DNA of 64,000 nucleotides, from assembly GCA_043777315.1 (NCBI GenBank), contig JAYVPW010000150.1, forward strand, positions 1 to 64,000, written 5' to 3'. Below are positions 1 to 8,400 of the stretch, piece after piece. This DNA is from CAIURC01 sp043777315 (GTDB lineage Bacteria > Verrucomicrobiota > Verrucomicrobiia > Chthoniobacterales > Chthoniobacteraceae). A program made the position numbers and the translations under genes. How positions within the stretch are numbered: the stretch's first letter is position 1; each line of letters starts with the position of its first letter. The notes below the pieces were generated by a model. The model was not told where the DNA came from. It saw nothing but the letters and a program-made list of their open reading frames with translations, and did no database searches.

Positions 1-46
1 GCCGTCCTGAGCTTGATTGGCCGCCCGTGGATGCACGCTCAACTAA

Positions 47-232
47 ACGCTTCGCACTGCAATCGAGAGTCATGTTGATTTAGCGAGATGGTATGAGGCG
101 GTTGCACTTCGGTATCTTGCCGAGGATCCGCAAAAGGCGGAAGGGATGGCCGAGCGCAACGTGAGAGATTTCGTGCAACGCGATGCATGTCACTTGTCCC
201 ACGCTCAGGGGTCGCACCACTCCGGGTTGTAA
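47..232 (+). other. coding-like fragment, unknown
   Basis: An open stretch of about 61 codons ends in TAA at 230-232. From position 71 it reads as a plausible helical protein tail (HVDLARWYEAVALRYLAEDP and onward), with a less GC-biased third position than the neighbouring genes. No ATG start with a ribosome binding site is visible, and the frame is blocked by TAA at 44-46. It could be the 3' remnant of a truncated gene. I do not recognise the family. Confidence 0.25.
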
Positions 233-234
233 GG

Positions 235-715
235 GAGGCGGGAGAAAGGTGAAGGTGCGCTCTTATTCGATGATCGCTTCGGGGCCGTCGCCGGCCCAGC
301 CGACGAGGGAGGTGAAGGTGGCGTGGGTCGGGTCGGCTTTTTGGGCGGTGATTTTTCGAGGATTTGGCCGCGGTCTTTCATGTTCCAGCGGTCGTAGGTC
401 TCGCCGTTGACGCGATTTCATTCAGTCGATGAGGATGCCGCGGTGGTGGGTGAACTCCGCCGGGGCTTTGGTGATCGGTTCTTTGCGTCGGCGTCCATGA
501 CGTGGAGGTAGGGTTTATAATTGATGGGCGTTTTCTGGCGTCGAGACATCGTGCGAGTACATGTAGCGCGCAATGGGTTTGCTCTTGGCGAGGATGTCGA
601 AGTGGTCGGCGGGGGTGTCGCGGAAGGAGAAGGCGGGGTCGGCGGCGAGGGCGGAGGTGAGCGCTGTAGCGGCGGCGACAAAAATGGCGGTAAGAAATTT
701 TATGCGCTCTTTCAT
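235..715 (-). pseudogene. decayed DUF6807 (PmoA-like) secreted protein gene
   Basis: Reading leftward from ATG at 715 there is a clear signal peptide (MKERIKFLTAIFVAAATALT) and then a mature start containing PIARYMYSHDVSTPEN. The homology then jumps frames: YKPYLHVMDAD continues in a second frame, PITKAPAEFTHHRGILID in a third, followed by a TGA, and then NGETYDRWNMKDRG and FTSLVGWAGDGPEAIIE before a further stop. These motifs fit the N-terminal half of DUF6807, a family of secreted proteins common in Planctomycetes and Verrucomicrobia. At least two frameshifts and two stops in under 500 bases mean no full protein is made. The C-terminal half is missing, so the gene is both truncated and decayed. 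Confidence 0.7.
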
Positions 716-848
716 CCAGGTTGAGAGGTGGCACCGTTTTTGAGGAAGGCAGACGGAGTTGGACCAATCCGGAAGAGAGTCAACTCGGAGGGAGTTTTGC
801 TTGCCCTTGAATTGTGCGGCAAAAGTATGGGCGATTTTGTTTTTTGAC

Positions 849-907
849 TGCGGATTGCGCGGATGAACGCAGATACTCGGAGCGTTCATCTGCGTGATTC
901 GCAGTGG
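849..907. repeat. imperfect palindromic intergenic repeat
   Basis: Two facing copies of a motif (GGATGAACGCAGAT on the left, TTCATCTGCGTGATTCGC on the right) can form an imperfect hairpin in the gap before the SPFH gene. Its companion at 17523-17607 has a similar character. No gene is visible here. Confidence 0.4.
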
Positions 908-950
908 TTTTTGACTCTCTTTCCCCGTTTTTCAGGGCAGGGCGCGGGTG

Positions 951-1012
951 AGGGGGAAATAGTTAGAGGTCCTTCGACTGCGCCCGCAAAGCCGGGCTTC
1001 GCTCAGGATGAC
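951..1012. repeat. dispersed repeat, CTCAGGATGAC family, copy 1
   Basis: A roughly 60-base unit runs from GGGGGAAATAGTTAGAGG through CCTTCGACTGCG to GCTTCGCTCAGGATGAC. Nearly the same sequence occurs at 3212-3273, and longer two-sided versions at 5327-5450 and 49005-49136. It lies just downstream of the 3' end of the SPFH gene. Confidence 0.75.
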
Positions 1013-1049
1013 GGCGGAGGCTGGGAGCTTCCGCTCCGGTCGGTTTGCT

Positions 1050-3128
1050 CTACGTTCTTCCGGGGGCTTTGGCTTGGGAGTCCGCGACGACTTTTTCGAG
1101 GGCGGCGAGGTCGGTGGGGGACTCGGCGATTTTGATGCCGGATTTTTCGGAGACGAGGAGGGCGACGAGGGTGTTGAGGAGGCTGAGGGAGGTGTTTTCG
1201 CCTTTGCCGTCGGAGCCGGTGATGAAGACGCGCTCGGGGACGAGGGGCTGGGTGCTTTTGCTGAACTCGGTGGTGAGGTGGTTCAGCGCGAAGAGGCGGG
1301 CGTCGCCGTAGGCTTTGATTTTTTGGAGAAAGACGGCGGCTTCCGCGAGGCCGGTTTTGGTGATGCGGGCGGCTTCGCCTTCGCCGTAGAGCGTTTGGGA
1401 TTGGGCCTGGCCTTCGGCGAGGGCGACGTCGCGTTTTGCAAGGCGTTGGGCGTTGGCGAGTTCGGCTTCGCCGCGGTTGGCGGCGACTTCGATTTCGATG
1501 CGGGATTGCGTGAGCTCGCGCTCTTTTTCGGCGGCGGCCTGGTGTTTGTTCAGCTCTTTGAGGTGCTGGGCGGCTTCCTGTTGTTTGGCGTAGGTTTCGC
1601 GCTGTTCCTGGGCGAGGCGGCGGACGCGGAGTTGGTCGAAAAGGGTTTCGATCGGATCGACTCCGCCGGCCATGAGGCGGCCGGTTTCAGGGCGGCCGAT
1701 GAGGACGGCGACGCAGTTGATGTCGAACTCGGTGAAGCGGCGGCCGAGTTCTTCGGTGGCGCGTTTTTGGATTTCTTCGCGGTGGGTGAGGAGGTCGAGC
1801 ATGTTGCTGCTCTGCGCCACGTCGCGGAAGTAGGCGGTGAGGACGGGGTCGAGCGTCTGCGTGATGAGGCGCTTCACGTCGCCGAAGCGCTGGATGACGC
1901 TGGGCGCTTTTTGGTAGTCGATGTGGAGGACGAGCGAGAGCGGGAGGAGCGGCTCGTAGCCGTCGGCGGTGATCATCTCGATGCTGGCGAGATCTTTGTC
2001 GTACTGATGTGCCTCGGCCTGGCCGGTGATCCAGCGGAGGACGAAATTGACAGTCGGGACGTGCTCGACTTTCAGGGCGTAGGGATTGAGCGCGTATTTT
2101 CCGGGCGGGAGCGCGCGTTTCCAGACGCCCTTTTCGCCGGACTCGACCTGTTCGCCGTAGCGGAAATCTTTGCCGGTCACGTCCGAGCCCTGTGCGCCGT
2201 AATAGCTGACGACGACGCCGACGTAGCCGATCGGAATCAGCGTCTTCGACTTGATCTCGACGGTGGCAAACCAGCGGTTGATGAAGAATGTGCCGTCGGT
2301 GAGGACCTGGAGTTGGCGGCCGCGTTTTCCGCCGAGGGCGAGGAAACGCTCGGTGTCCTGGAAGTAGTTGTGATCGGGCTCGCCGGGCGGTGCGACGATT
2401 TCGGGGGCGATGATTTCGCCCGACGCGATGGTCGGTCCGTCATGCACGGCGACGACGCCGATGGTGTCGGCGGCGAGGAGGTCGGCGGCTTCTTTTTGCT
2501 CGGCGGGCGAGAGCGCGCCGGGGAGGTCGGGCGGGGAGGTGGCGCGGTCGGCGCGGCGCACTCCGCCGATGACGACGGGGCGGAATCCGTCCTTCGCGCG
2601 GAGCTCTTCCTGCCACTGCGCGTACATGTCCACCCGCTCGCCGAGGCCCGCGTAGACACGATCTTCGGTGATCACGACGAAGAGCGACGTGTTGATGGCG
2701 AAGACGCCTTCGCGCAAAATCGCGCGCTGTCGGCCGCGCTGGCCGCCGTTGTGGATGAAGGCGTCGGCGTCCTGGAAATAGTTGGATTCGACGACCTGGC
2801 CGAGCGTCTGGGTGGGAGAAAGCGGGGCGCCGTCGCGGGCATAGACGTAGCCGATGCGGCCCTCGGCGACGGTGACGAGCGGCATTTCGTGGATGCGGAA
2901 TTGCCACGGAAAAAACCAGAATTGCAGGCCGCCGCGGAGGAGCCGCGTCTGGTATCCGGCCTCGCCATTGAGCGCGATGATGCGGCCTTCCGCGAGGGAG
3001 CCGCGGCTCGACCAAAGCTTTTCGATGACGCCGACTTTTTGGTGGGGAATGTAGCGGAGGCCGGTAACCCAGAGGACGAGAAGCGCGACGACGGCGATGA
3101 TGGCGAGGACGACGATGAGGGAGCCCAT
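1050..3128 (-). CDS. SPFH/band-7 (flotillin-like) membrane protein
   Basis: 692 residues. One N-terminal transmembrane helix (about residues 3-23) anchors it in the membrane. A band-7/SPFH region follows at about 295-480 (RALPPGKYALNPYALKVEHV; FTEFDINCVAVLIG), then a long charged Ala/Glu/Gln coiled coil at about 495-600, as in flotillins, which scaffold membrane microdomains. Odd: residues about 115-150 and 253-287 resemble each other (NYFQD, then GG-RGRQ, then L--G-F-IN), suggesting an internal duplication of a beta-rich unit ahead of the SPFH core. This explains its length compared with ordinary flotillins (about 450-500 residues). The gene stands alone between two copies of the CTCAGGATGAC repeat. 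The exact role is unknown. Flotillin-like is secure as a fold assignment, not as a function. Confidence 0.88.
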   Translation of the reverse strand: MGSLIVVLAIIAVVALLVLWVTGLRYIPHQKVGVIEKLWSSRGSLAEGRIIALNGEAGYQTRLLRGGLQFWFFPWQFRIHEMPLVTVAEGRIGYVYARDGAPLSPTQTLGQVVESNYFQDADAFIHNGGQRGRQRAILREGVFAINTSLFVVITEDRVYAGLGERVDMYAQWQEELRAKDGFRPVVIGGVRRADRATSPPDLPGALSPAEQKEAADLLAADTIGVVAVHDGPTIASGEIIAPEIVAPPGEPDHNYFQDTERFLALGGKRGRQLQVLTDGTFFINRWFATVEIKSKTLIPIGYVGVVVSYYGAQGSDVTGKDFRYGEQVESGEKGVWKRALPPGKYALNPYALKVEHVPTVNFVLRWITGQAEAHQYDKDLASIEMITADGYEPLLPLSLVLHIDYQKAPSVIQRFGDVKRLITQTLDPVLTAYFRDVAQSSNMLDLLTHREEIQKRATEELGRRFTEFDINCVAVLIGRPETGRLMAGGVDPIETLFDQLRVRRLAQEQRETYAKQQEAAQHLKELNKHQAAAEKERELTQSRIEIEVAANRGEAELANAQRLAKRDVALAEGQAQSQTLYGEGEAARITKTGLAEAAVFLQKIKAYGDARLFALNHLTTEFSKSTQPLVPERVFITGSDGKGENTSLSLLNTLVALLVSEKSGIKIAESPTDLAALEKVVADSQAKAPGRT

Positions 3129-3211
3129 GATTTTTTTGGAGGTTGAGTGGGGAAGTGTTGAGGGTCGGGCGGGAAAGACAAGCGGGCGTGAGGCGGGGCG
3201 GCGCGTCCCGT

Positions 3212-3273
3212 CGGGGGAAATAGTTAGAGGTCCTTCGACTGCGCCCGCAGAGCCGGGCTTCGCTCAGGATGAC
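3212..3273. repeat. dispersed repeat, CTCAGGATGAC family, copy 2
   Basis: Almost identical to the copy at 951-1012 and in the same orientation. It lies between the divergently transcribed SPFH and FAH genes, so any promoter there must work around it. Confidence 0.75.
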
Positions 3274-3371
3274 ACGGAAGGCTTTGACGCGTGCCGAGAT
3301 GTGCGCGCGGAAATGAATTTTGAGCTTCGGAATCGCGCGGGGAAATCGGAGAAGCGGCGGAGATTATCGCC

Positions 3372-4208
3372 ATGAAAATCACTCGTTTCCGATCTCCCGA
3401 CGGCTCCATCGGTTTCGCCAAAATGGATGCGGACGGGACGGCGCATCGGTTGCGAGGTGGCTTGTTTACAGGGTTTGAGGAGACGGGGGAGGCCGTGGAG
3501 ATCGCGAAGATTCTCGCGCCGGTGGAGCCGGTGGCGCTGCTTTGCATCGGGCTGAATTATCGGCAGCACGCGGCGGAGACGGGGGCGGCGCTGCCGGAGT
3601 GGCCGGTGCTTTTTATGAAGGCGATCAGCTCGGTGCAGAATCCGGGCGATCCGATTGTGCTGCCGCGGTGGATGCGGAGCGGGAAGGTGGATTTCGAATG
3701 CGAGCTGGCGGTGGTGATCGGGCGGGCGTGCAAGAATGTCCGGCGCGAGGAGGCGCTCGATTACGTGCTCGGCTACATGTGCGCGAATGATGTGAGCGCG
3801 CGGGATTGGCAGAAGGAGGGCGGCGGGTCGCAGTGGTGCCGGGGGAAGAGCTTCGACACGTTTTGTCCGCTCGGTCCGGTGCTGGTCACGGCGGACGAAA
3901 TCCCGGACCCTGGCGCGCTGCGGATTCGCACGATCGTGAGCGGCGAGGTGATGCAGGATTGCGCGACGAGCGACATGATTTTCGACGTGCCGGCGTTGAT
4001 CGAATTCCTCAGCGGGAGCACGACGCTTCTGCCGGGGACGGTGATTCTGACGGGCACTCCGCACGGGGTCGGGATGGCGCGGAAGCCGCCCCGGTTCTTG
4101 ATTCCCGGCGATCGAGTGGTGGTGGAAATCGCGGAGATCGGGGCGCTGGAAAACCCGGTCGTCGGAGAGGACGCCGCTGAGGGTTCGCGGTTTGCGTTGC
4201 CGGGTTGA
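3372..4208 (+). CDS. fumarylacetoacetate hydrolase family protein
   Basis: 278 residues, the normal size for single-domain FAH proteins, which hydrolyse or decarboxylate diketo or oxo-acid intermediates of aromatic and sugar-acid catabolism. Expected metal ligands are present: E109 and E111 in DFECELAVVIG and D140 in CANDVSARDWQ. Other family blocks are LNYRQHAAE (about 62-70), GKSFDTFCPLGP (158-169) and TGTPHGVGM near 227-235. The ATG at 3372 gives a standard N-terminus (MKITRFRSPDG). It is a single-gene unit followed by a hairpin. The substrate cannot be deduced; 2,4-diketo-3-deoxy sugar acids or an acylpyruvate are typical for this subgroup. Confidence 0.9.
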   Translation: MKITRFRSPDGSIGFAKMDADGTAHRLRGGLFTGFEETGEAVEIAKILAPVEPVALLCIGLNYRQHAAETGAALPEWPVLFMKAISSVQNPGDPIVLPRWMRSGKVDFECELAVVIGRACKNVRREEALDYVLGYMCANDVSARDWQKEGGGSQWCRGKSFDTFCPLGPVLVTADEIPDPGALRIRTIVSGEVMQDCATSDMIFDVPALIEFLSGSTTLLPGTVILTGTPHGVGMARKPPRFLIPGDRVVVEIAEIGALENPVVGEDAAEGSRFALPG

Positions 4209-4301
4209 GCGCGGTGGCGCGTCCTTGAGAATTCATTAGTCCGAGGAGGAGGAGCGCCCGCTTCCACCGCCCCGCCGGGGCGCATCGCTTTCTTCCGTCG
4301 T

Positions 4302-4321
4302 CCGGTGGCTGACGCCACCGG
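4302..4321. other. perfect hairpin downstream of FAH gene
   Basis: CCGGTGGC, a TGAC loop and GCCACCGG form an 8-bp perfect stem in the 223-base gap between the convergent FAH and HisKA_3 genes. GGAGG-CCTCC lies just beyond it. There is no T-run, so this is either a factor-assisted terminator or another extragenic palindrome. Confidence 0.4.
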
Positions 4322-4431
4322 CTAATTTCCGGAGGCCCTCCGGGCCAGGCGATCCGGAAACGACTTGGCAAGCGCTCTCATCGCCAAAGGCCCCCCGAGC
4401 TAAGGTCTGGAAACGTCGTTCGGCATTTGCG

Positions 4432-4791
4432 CTACGGATCGGAAACGGGCTCGCGGGGCGCGGGGCGGAGGGAGCGGACGAGGTGGTGCATTTCGAGGGC
4501 GGAGGACTGGATGAGGTCGCTGAAAGCGGCGATTTCCGCGGCGGCGGCGGGGCAAATGGGCTCGTATTTTCGCGCGAGGACGGCGGCCATGAGGTGCATC
4601 CCGCTGAGGCTTTGGCTGATGGTGTCGTGCAGGGTTTGCGCGAGCCGTTCCTGCTCGCGGCTGGCGGCGGCGAGGATGCCGCATTCGAGGCGGGCGCTTC
4701 TCGCCTTTTCCTCGGCGAGCTCGGCGGTCAGTTCGCGGAGCTGTTGGCTGAGGGCGGTCGCGGGTTCATCGGGAGAGGGTGGGGTGGACAT
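4432..4791 (-). CDS. stand-alone HisKA_3 dimerisation/phosphoacceptor domain
   Basis: 119 residues starting at ATG 4791 (MSTPPSPDEP). An N-terminal coiled coil (about 12-45) leads into a HisKA_3 H-box, SREQERLAQTLHDTISQSLSG, with the phosphoacceptor histidine at residue 55. This is the dimerisation domain of NarX/DesK-type kinases. The protein stops near residue 119 at LVRSLRPAP, before any HATPase_c domain, and the following bases contain no ATPase remnant. It therefore cannot phosphorylate itself. It may be a substrate or scaffold for another kinase (the fusion kinase at 5441-9334 is close and on the same strand), or a truncated gene. It lies just downstream of the receiver gene. Confidence 0.75.
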   Translation of the reverse strand: MSTPPSPDEPATALSQQLRELTAELAEEKARSARLECGILAAASREQERLAQTLHDTISQSLSGMHLMAAVLARKYEPICPAAAAEIAAFSDLIQSSALEMHHLVRSLRPAPREPVSDP

Positions 4792-4841
4792 GGGCGGAGT
4801 CGCGCGGAGTGGTCCGGGCGATGCCGGGAGGGTCGGAAATT

Positions 4842-5240
4842 TTAGCGGTGCGGCGCAAGTTCCCTCGCGGCTTGCGCGAGGATGGCGTCGAGGTCTTTCG
4901 GGACGAAGGGCTTCAGCAAGTGGTGACGGAATCCGGCGGCTTCGCTTTTCCGCCGGTCGGCGTTCATCCCGAAGCCGCTCATGGCGATGGCGAAAATCGG
5001 TTGCGGCAGCCGGGCGCGGCGGAGCAAATCCCAGCCGTCGCCGTCCGGCAGTCCGATGTCGCTGATGAGCACGTCGCAGTCGGCGCCGGGCAGGTCGGCG
5101 AGGGCGCTTTCGAGAGTGCCGGCGGAAAGGACGGCGTGGCCCATTTGCTCGAGGTAAAGGGTGAGCCACTTCAGCGTGTCGGCGTGGTTTTCCACGACGA
5201 AAATGCGGAGTGGGGGCGTGGCGGGAGTCGAGGGGTTCAT
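4842..5240 (-). CDS. single-domain response regulator (receiver)
   Basis: 132 residues from ATG 5240. A CheY-like receiver fold: acidic start VVENHAD (E17), phosphoacceptor D61 in DVLISDIGLPDGDGWDLL, S89 in the AMSGF switch position and K110 in HHLLKPF. There is no output domain, so it must act through protein contacts or phosphotransfer. It lies 200 bases downstream of the large CheB-CheR-kinase fusion and upstream of the HisKA_3 protein, all on the minus strand, so it is the likely cognate receiver. The start is supported by the receiver core beginning at residue 11. Confidence 0.9.
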   Translation of the reverse strand: MNPSTPATPPLRIFVVENHADTLKWLTLYLEQMGHAVLSAGTLESALADLPGADCDVLISDIGLPDGDGWDLLRRARLPQPIFAIAMSGFGMNADRRKSEAAGFRHHLLKPFVPKDLDAILAQAARELAPHR

Positions 5241-5326
5241 GCTCTCGGGGACATCGCGGGACGCTGGGGGAGGTGCCGTGGGGCGGAGGGATGAGCGGGG
5301 CGTCGGGGCGGTGCGTGGGATTTGTT

Positions 5327-5450
5327 CCGGAGTCCTTCGGAGCGCAGCGCGTACGAAGTCGAAGAAAGTCTCTCGATTTCCCCCGCCGGACGCGCGGGTG
5401 GGGGAAAAGTAAGAGGTCCTTCGACTTCGCTGCGCTGCGCTCAGGATGAC
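5327..5450. repeat. two-sided CTCAGGATGAC-family repeat
   Basis: A facing pair of family members with a GC-rich centre containing CCCCCGCCGGACGCGCGGG. The right side (AAGTAAGAGGTCCTTCGACT to CTCAGGATGAC) overlaps the 3' end of the kinase gene. Read on the minus strand it supplies the last codons and the TGA stop of that gene (CCG TCA TCC TGA). Confidence 0.7.
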
Positions 5451-8400
5451 GGGGAAGGCTGCACGCTGGGGCGGGGGGATTCGTCTCCGAGCGGGAGCTC
5501 GACGGTGAAAGTCGCGCCTTTTCCGGGGCCGGGGCTGGCGGCGAGGAGCTGGCCGCCGTGGCCGAGGATGGTGGCTTTCGAGATCGCGAGGCCGAGGCCG
5601 AGGCCACCGAATTCGCGGGCGATGGAGGGGTCGGCCTGCTCGAAGGGATTGAAGATTTTCGGGATGACCCCGGCTTCGATCCCGATGCCGTTGTCGGTGA
5701 TTTCGACGACGATGCAGTCGCGCTCGTTCCGAGATCGGAGGGTGATTTCGCCCCCGCCTGGCGTGAATTTCGACGCGTTTTTGAGGAGGTTCCAGAACAC
5801 CTGCTGGAGCCGGCAGATGTCGCCGGTGAGCCGGTATTCGCCGGCGTCGAGCGCGATGCTGAGGCGCTGTTTTTTTTCCTCGAAGTCCGCGGCACTGACT
5901 TCCACCGCGCCTCGCACCGCCGCGTGCAAATCCATCGGCTCGCGGATGAGCTCGAGTTTGCCTTTCGCGATGCGGGTGAGGTCGAGCATGTCGTCGATGA
6001 AATGCGCTTCGATCTGGATATTGCGCTCGATCATTTCGAGGCCGCTGCGCAGCGACTCCGGCAGATCTTTGCAGCGCCTCATCGTCTCCACGGCCATGAG
6101 CACGGGAGTGAGCGGGGTGCGCAGCTCGTGCGAGAGGACGGCGAGGAAGTGATCTTTGGCGAGCGTGGCGGCCTCGGCGTCGGCTCGAGCGCGTTCGTTT
6201 TCCTGGAGTGCCTCCCACAGTTGCGCGCGGCTTTCCTCGAGCGCTTCGCTGGCGGCGCGCGCCTCTGTCTGGTCGCGGAAAATTTCCACCAAGCCGACCG
6301 ATTGGCCCGTCCCGTCGTGCATCGCCATCATCACGCCGCTGCCCCAGAACCGGCTCCCATCCTTGCGCAGATGCCAGCGTTCGTCGGTCGCCCGGCCGAC
6401 GGCGAGCGCGGTCTCCGCCTCGCGCGCGCAGGCGCCGGATTCGCGGTCTTCCGGGGTGAAAATCACGTCGGCGGGCTGCCCGAGGATCTCCGCCTCGGTG
6501 TAGCCGAGGAGGCGTTGCGCGCCGGAATTCCAGCCGGTGATCCGCCGCTCCTGATCCATGGAAAAGATCGCGTAATCGCGCGCATTTTCGACCACGAGCC
6601 GCAGCCGCTCCTCGCTCACCCGCAGCGCCTCCTCGCTCCGCTGGCGCTCGGTGATATCGACGAAGGTGAGCACCGCCCCGGCGATCACATCCTCGGTCGT
6701 GCGATACGGGCGCAGCCGGGCGAGGAAACAGTTGCCCGACGGCGCGCTCACTTCCCGCTCGATGGGGGTGAGCGTCTCCAGCACGCGCACGGCGTCCGCG
6801 GCGAGCTCCGGATAATCGAGCCGGTGCTGGAGGTCGGCGAGCGGGCGGCCGACGTCGCCGGGGATGAGATTGAAAAGCGCGATCGCCGGCGGGGTGTAAC
6901 GCGCGATGCGGAGTTCGCGGTCGAGGAAGACCGTGGCGATGGCGGTGGCCGACATCAGGTTCTGCAGGTCGCTGTTGGTGTGCGCGAGCTCCTCGATGTT
7001 GCTCTTCAGCTCCTGGTTCACGGTCGTCAGCTCTTCGTTGACCGACTGCAATTCCTCGCGCCCGGTCTCGAGTTCTTCGGTGGCGGAACGCAGCTCTTCG
7101 TTCATCGCCTGGAGCTCTTCGTTGCTGGCTTTTAGCTCCTCGGTCGAGGTCTCGTATTGCTCCACCGTCTCGCGCAGCCGCGATTTCACCTGCTCGATTT
7201 CGCGCTCGAGATGCCGGATCGCGGGCTCATCCTCCACGCGCGAGAGCGCCGTCTGTTCGTTCGGATTTTCACGCAGCGACAGGACGACGAGCAGATAATC
7301 CGGCGCGATGTCCTGCGCCGGCGCGACGCGGAGATCGACGGCGTGCAGCGTCCCATCGAGGTCCACGGGCACGCGGAAAACCTCCACCGCCGAGCTCGTC
7401 TGCACCGCGCGAAAGAGCGCCGCCCGCAGCTCCACCCGCAGCATCGGGTGGACGACCTGGAGCAGATTCACGCTCGGCGTGCCGCCGCTGAAGTGGAGAA
7501 ACCGGCCCGCATTCTCCGAGATGTGGACGATGTGGTAGTCGCGATCGACGATCAGCGACGGCGGGGCGAAACGCTCGATCAGCTTGAAATGCAGCTCCTC
7601 CCACGAGACGCGGTGTGCGTCGGAATTGGCGTTCTCTTTCGCCTGCGCCGCCTTGCCGGGAGCAACGAAGGCAGCGCCGTGGATGAACGGCCCGTGGCTC
7701 GCGTGATCCCGCGCCTCCAGCGCCCGCCGCAGCGCGCTGCTGCCCGTGGGAAGCGACACCGTCACGCGCGCGTCCGAGCACTTCGTGTAGATGCGGTGCG
7801 TCTTGTCGAGGAGGGTGTAGAGCCCGCTCTCCTCGTCCATCGTTTCCGAGGCGCCGAGGAAGAGCCGCCCGCCTTTGCGCAGCGCGAAATGGAAGATCTC
7901 GCAGGCGCGCATCTGCGCCTCGCGCGTGAGGTAGATGAGCAGGTTCCGGCAGGTGATGAGGTCGAGCCGGGAGAACGGCGAATCGCGCAGCAGATCATGC
8001 ACGGCAAAGAGCACCATCTCGCGCAGGTCGCGCCGAACGCGGTAGCCGTGCGGCTCTTTCACAAAAAAGCGCCGGAGCCGCTCGTCGGTGACATCGGCGG
8101 TGATGGTCGTCGGATAAACTCCGTCGCGCGCGCTCGCGATCGACTCTTCGTCGAGGTCGGTGGCAAAGACTTGGATGGCGGGCGGATTTTCCAGCCGCCC
8201 GGCATACTCGCAGAGCAGCATCGCGACGGAATAGGCCTCCTCGCCGGTGGCGCACGCGGCGGTCCAGACGCGCAGAGTGTCGCCCGATTTTTTGCCGGAA
8301 AAGAGCTCCGGTATTCCAGCCTCCAGCGCCTCGAAGGCGCCGCGATCGCGGAAAAAATTCGTCACGCTGATCAGCAAATCCTGGAGCAGCGCGCCCGCCT

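Noticed and set aside
1008..3146. A 712-codon plus-strand open frame opposite the SPFH gene
   Set aside because: Its product is Gly/Glu/Phe-rich low complexity without domain motifs. It is the antisense shadow of a GC-rich coding gene with a clear SPFH core and coiled coil.
4432..4791. Full NarX/DesK-type kinase split by a frameshift
   Set aside because: All three minus-strand frames downstream of 4432 were read towards 4209 and no HATPase_c motif was found, so there is no evidence of a missing half.
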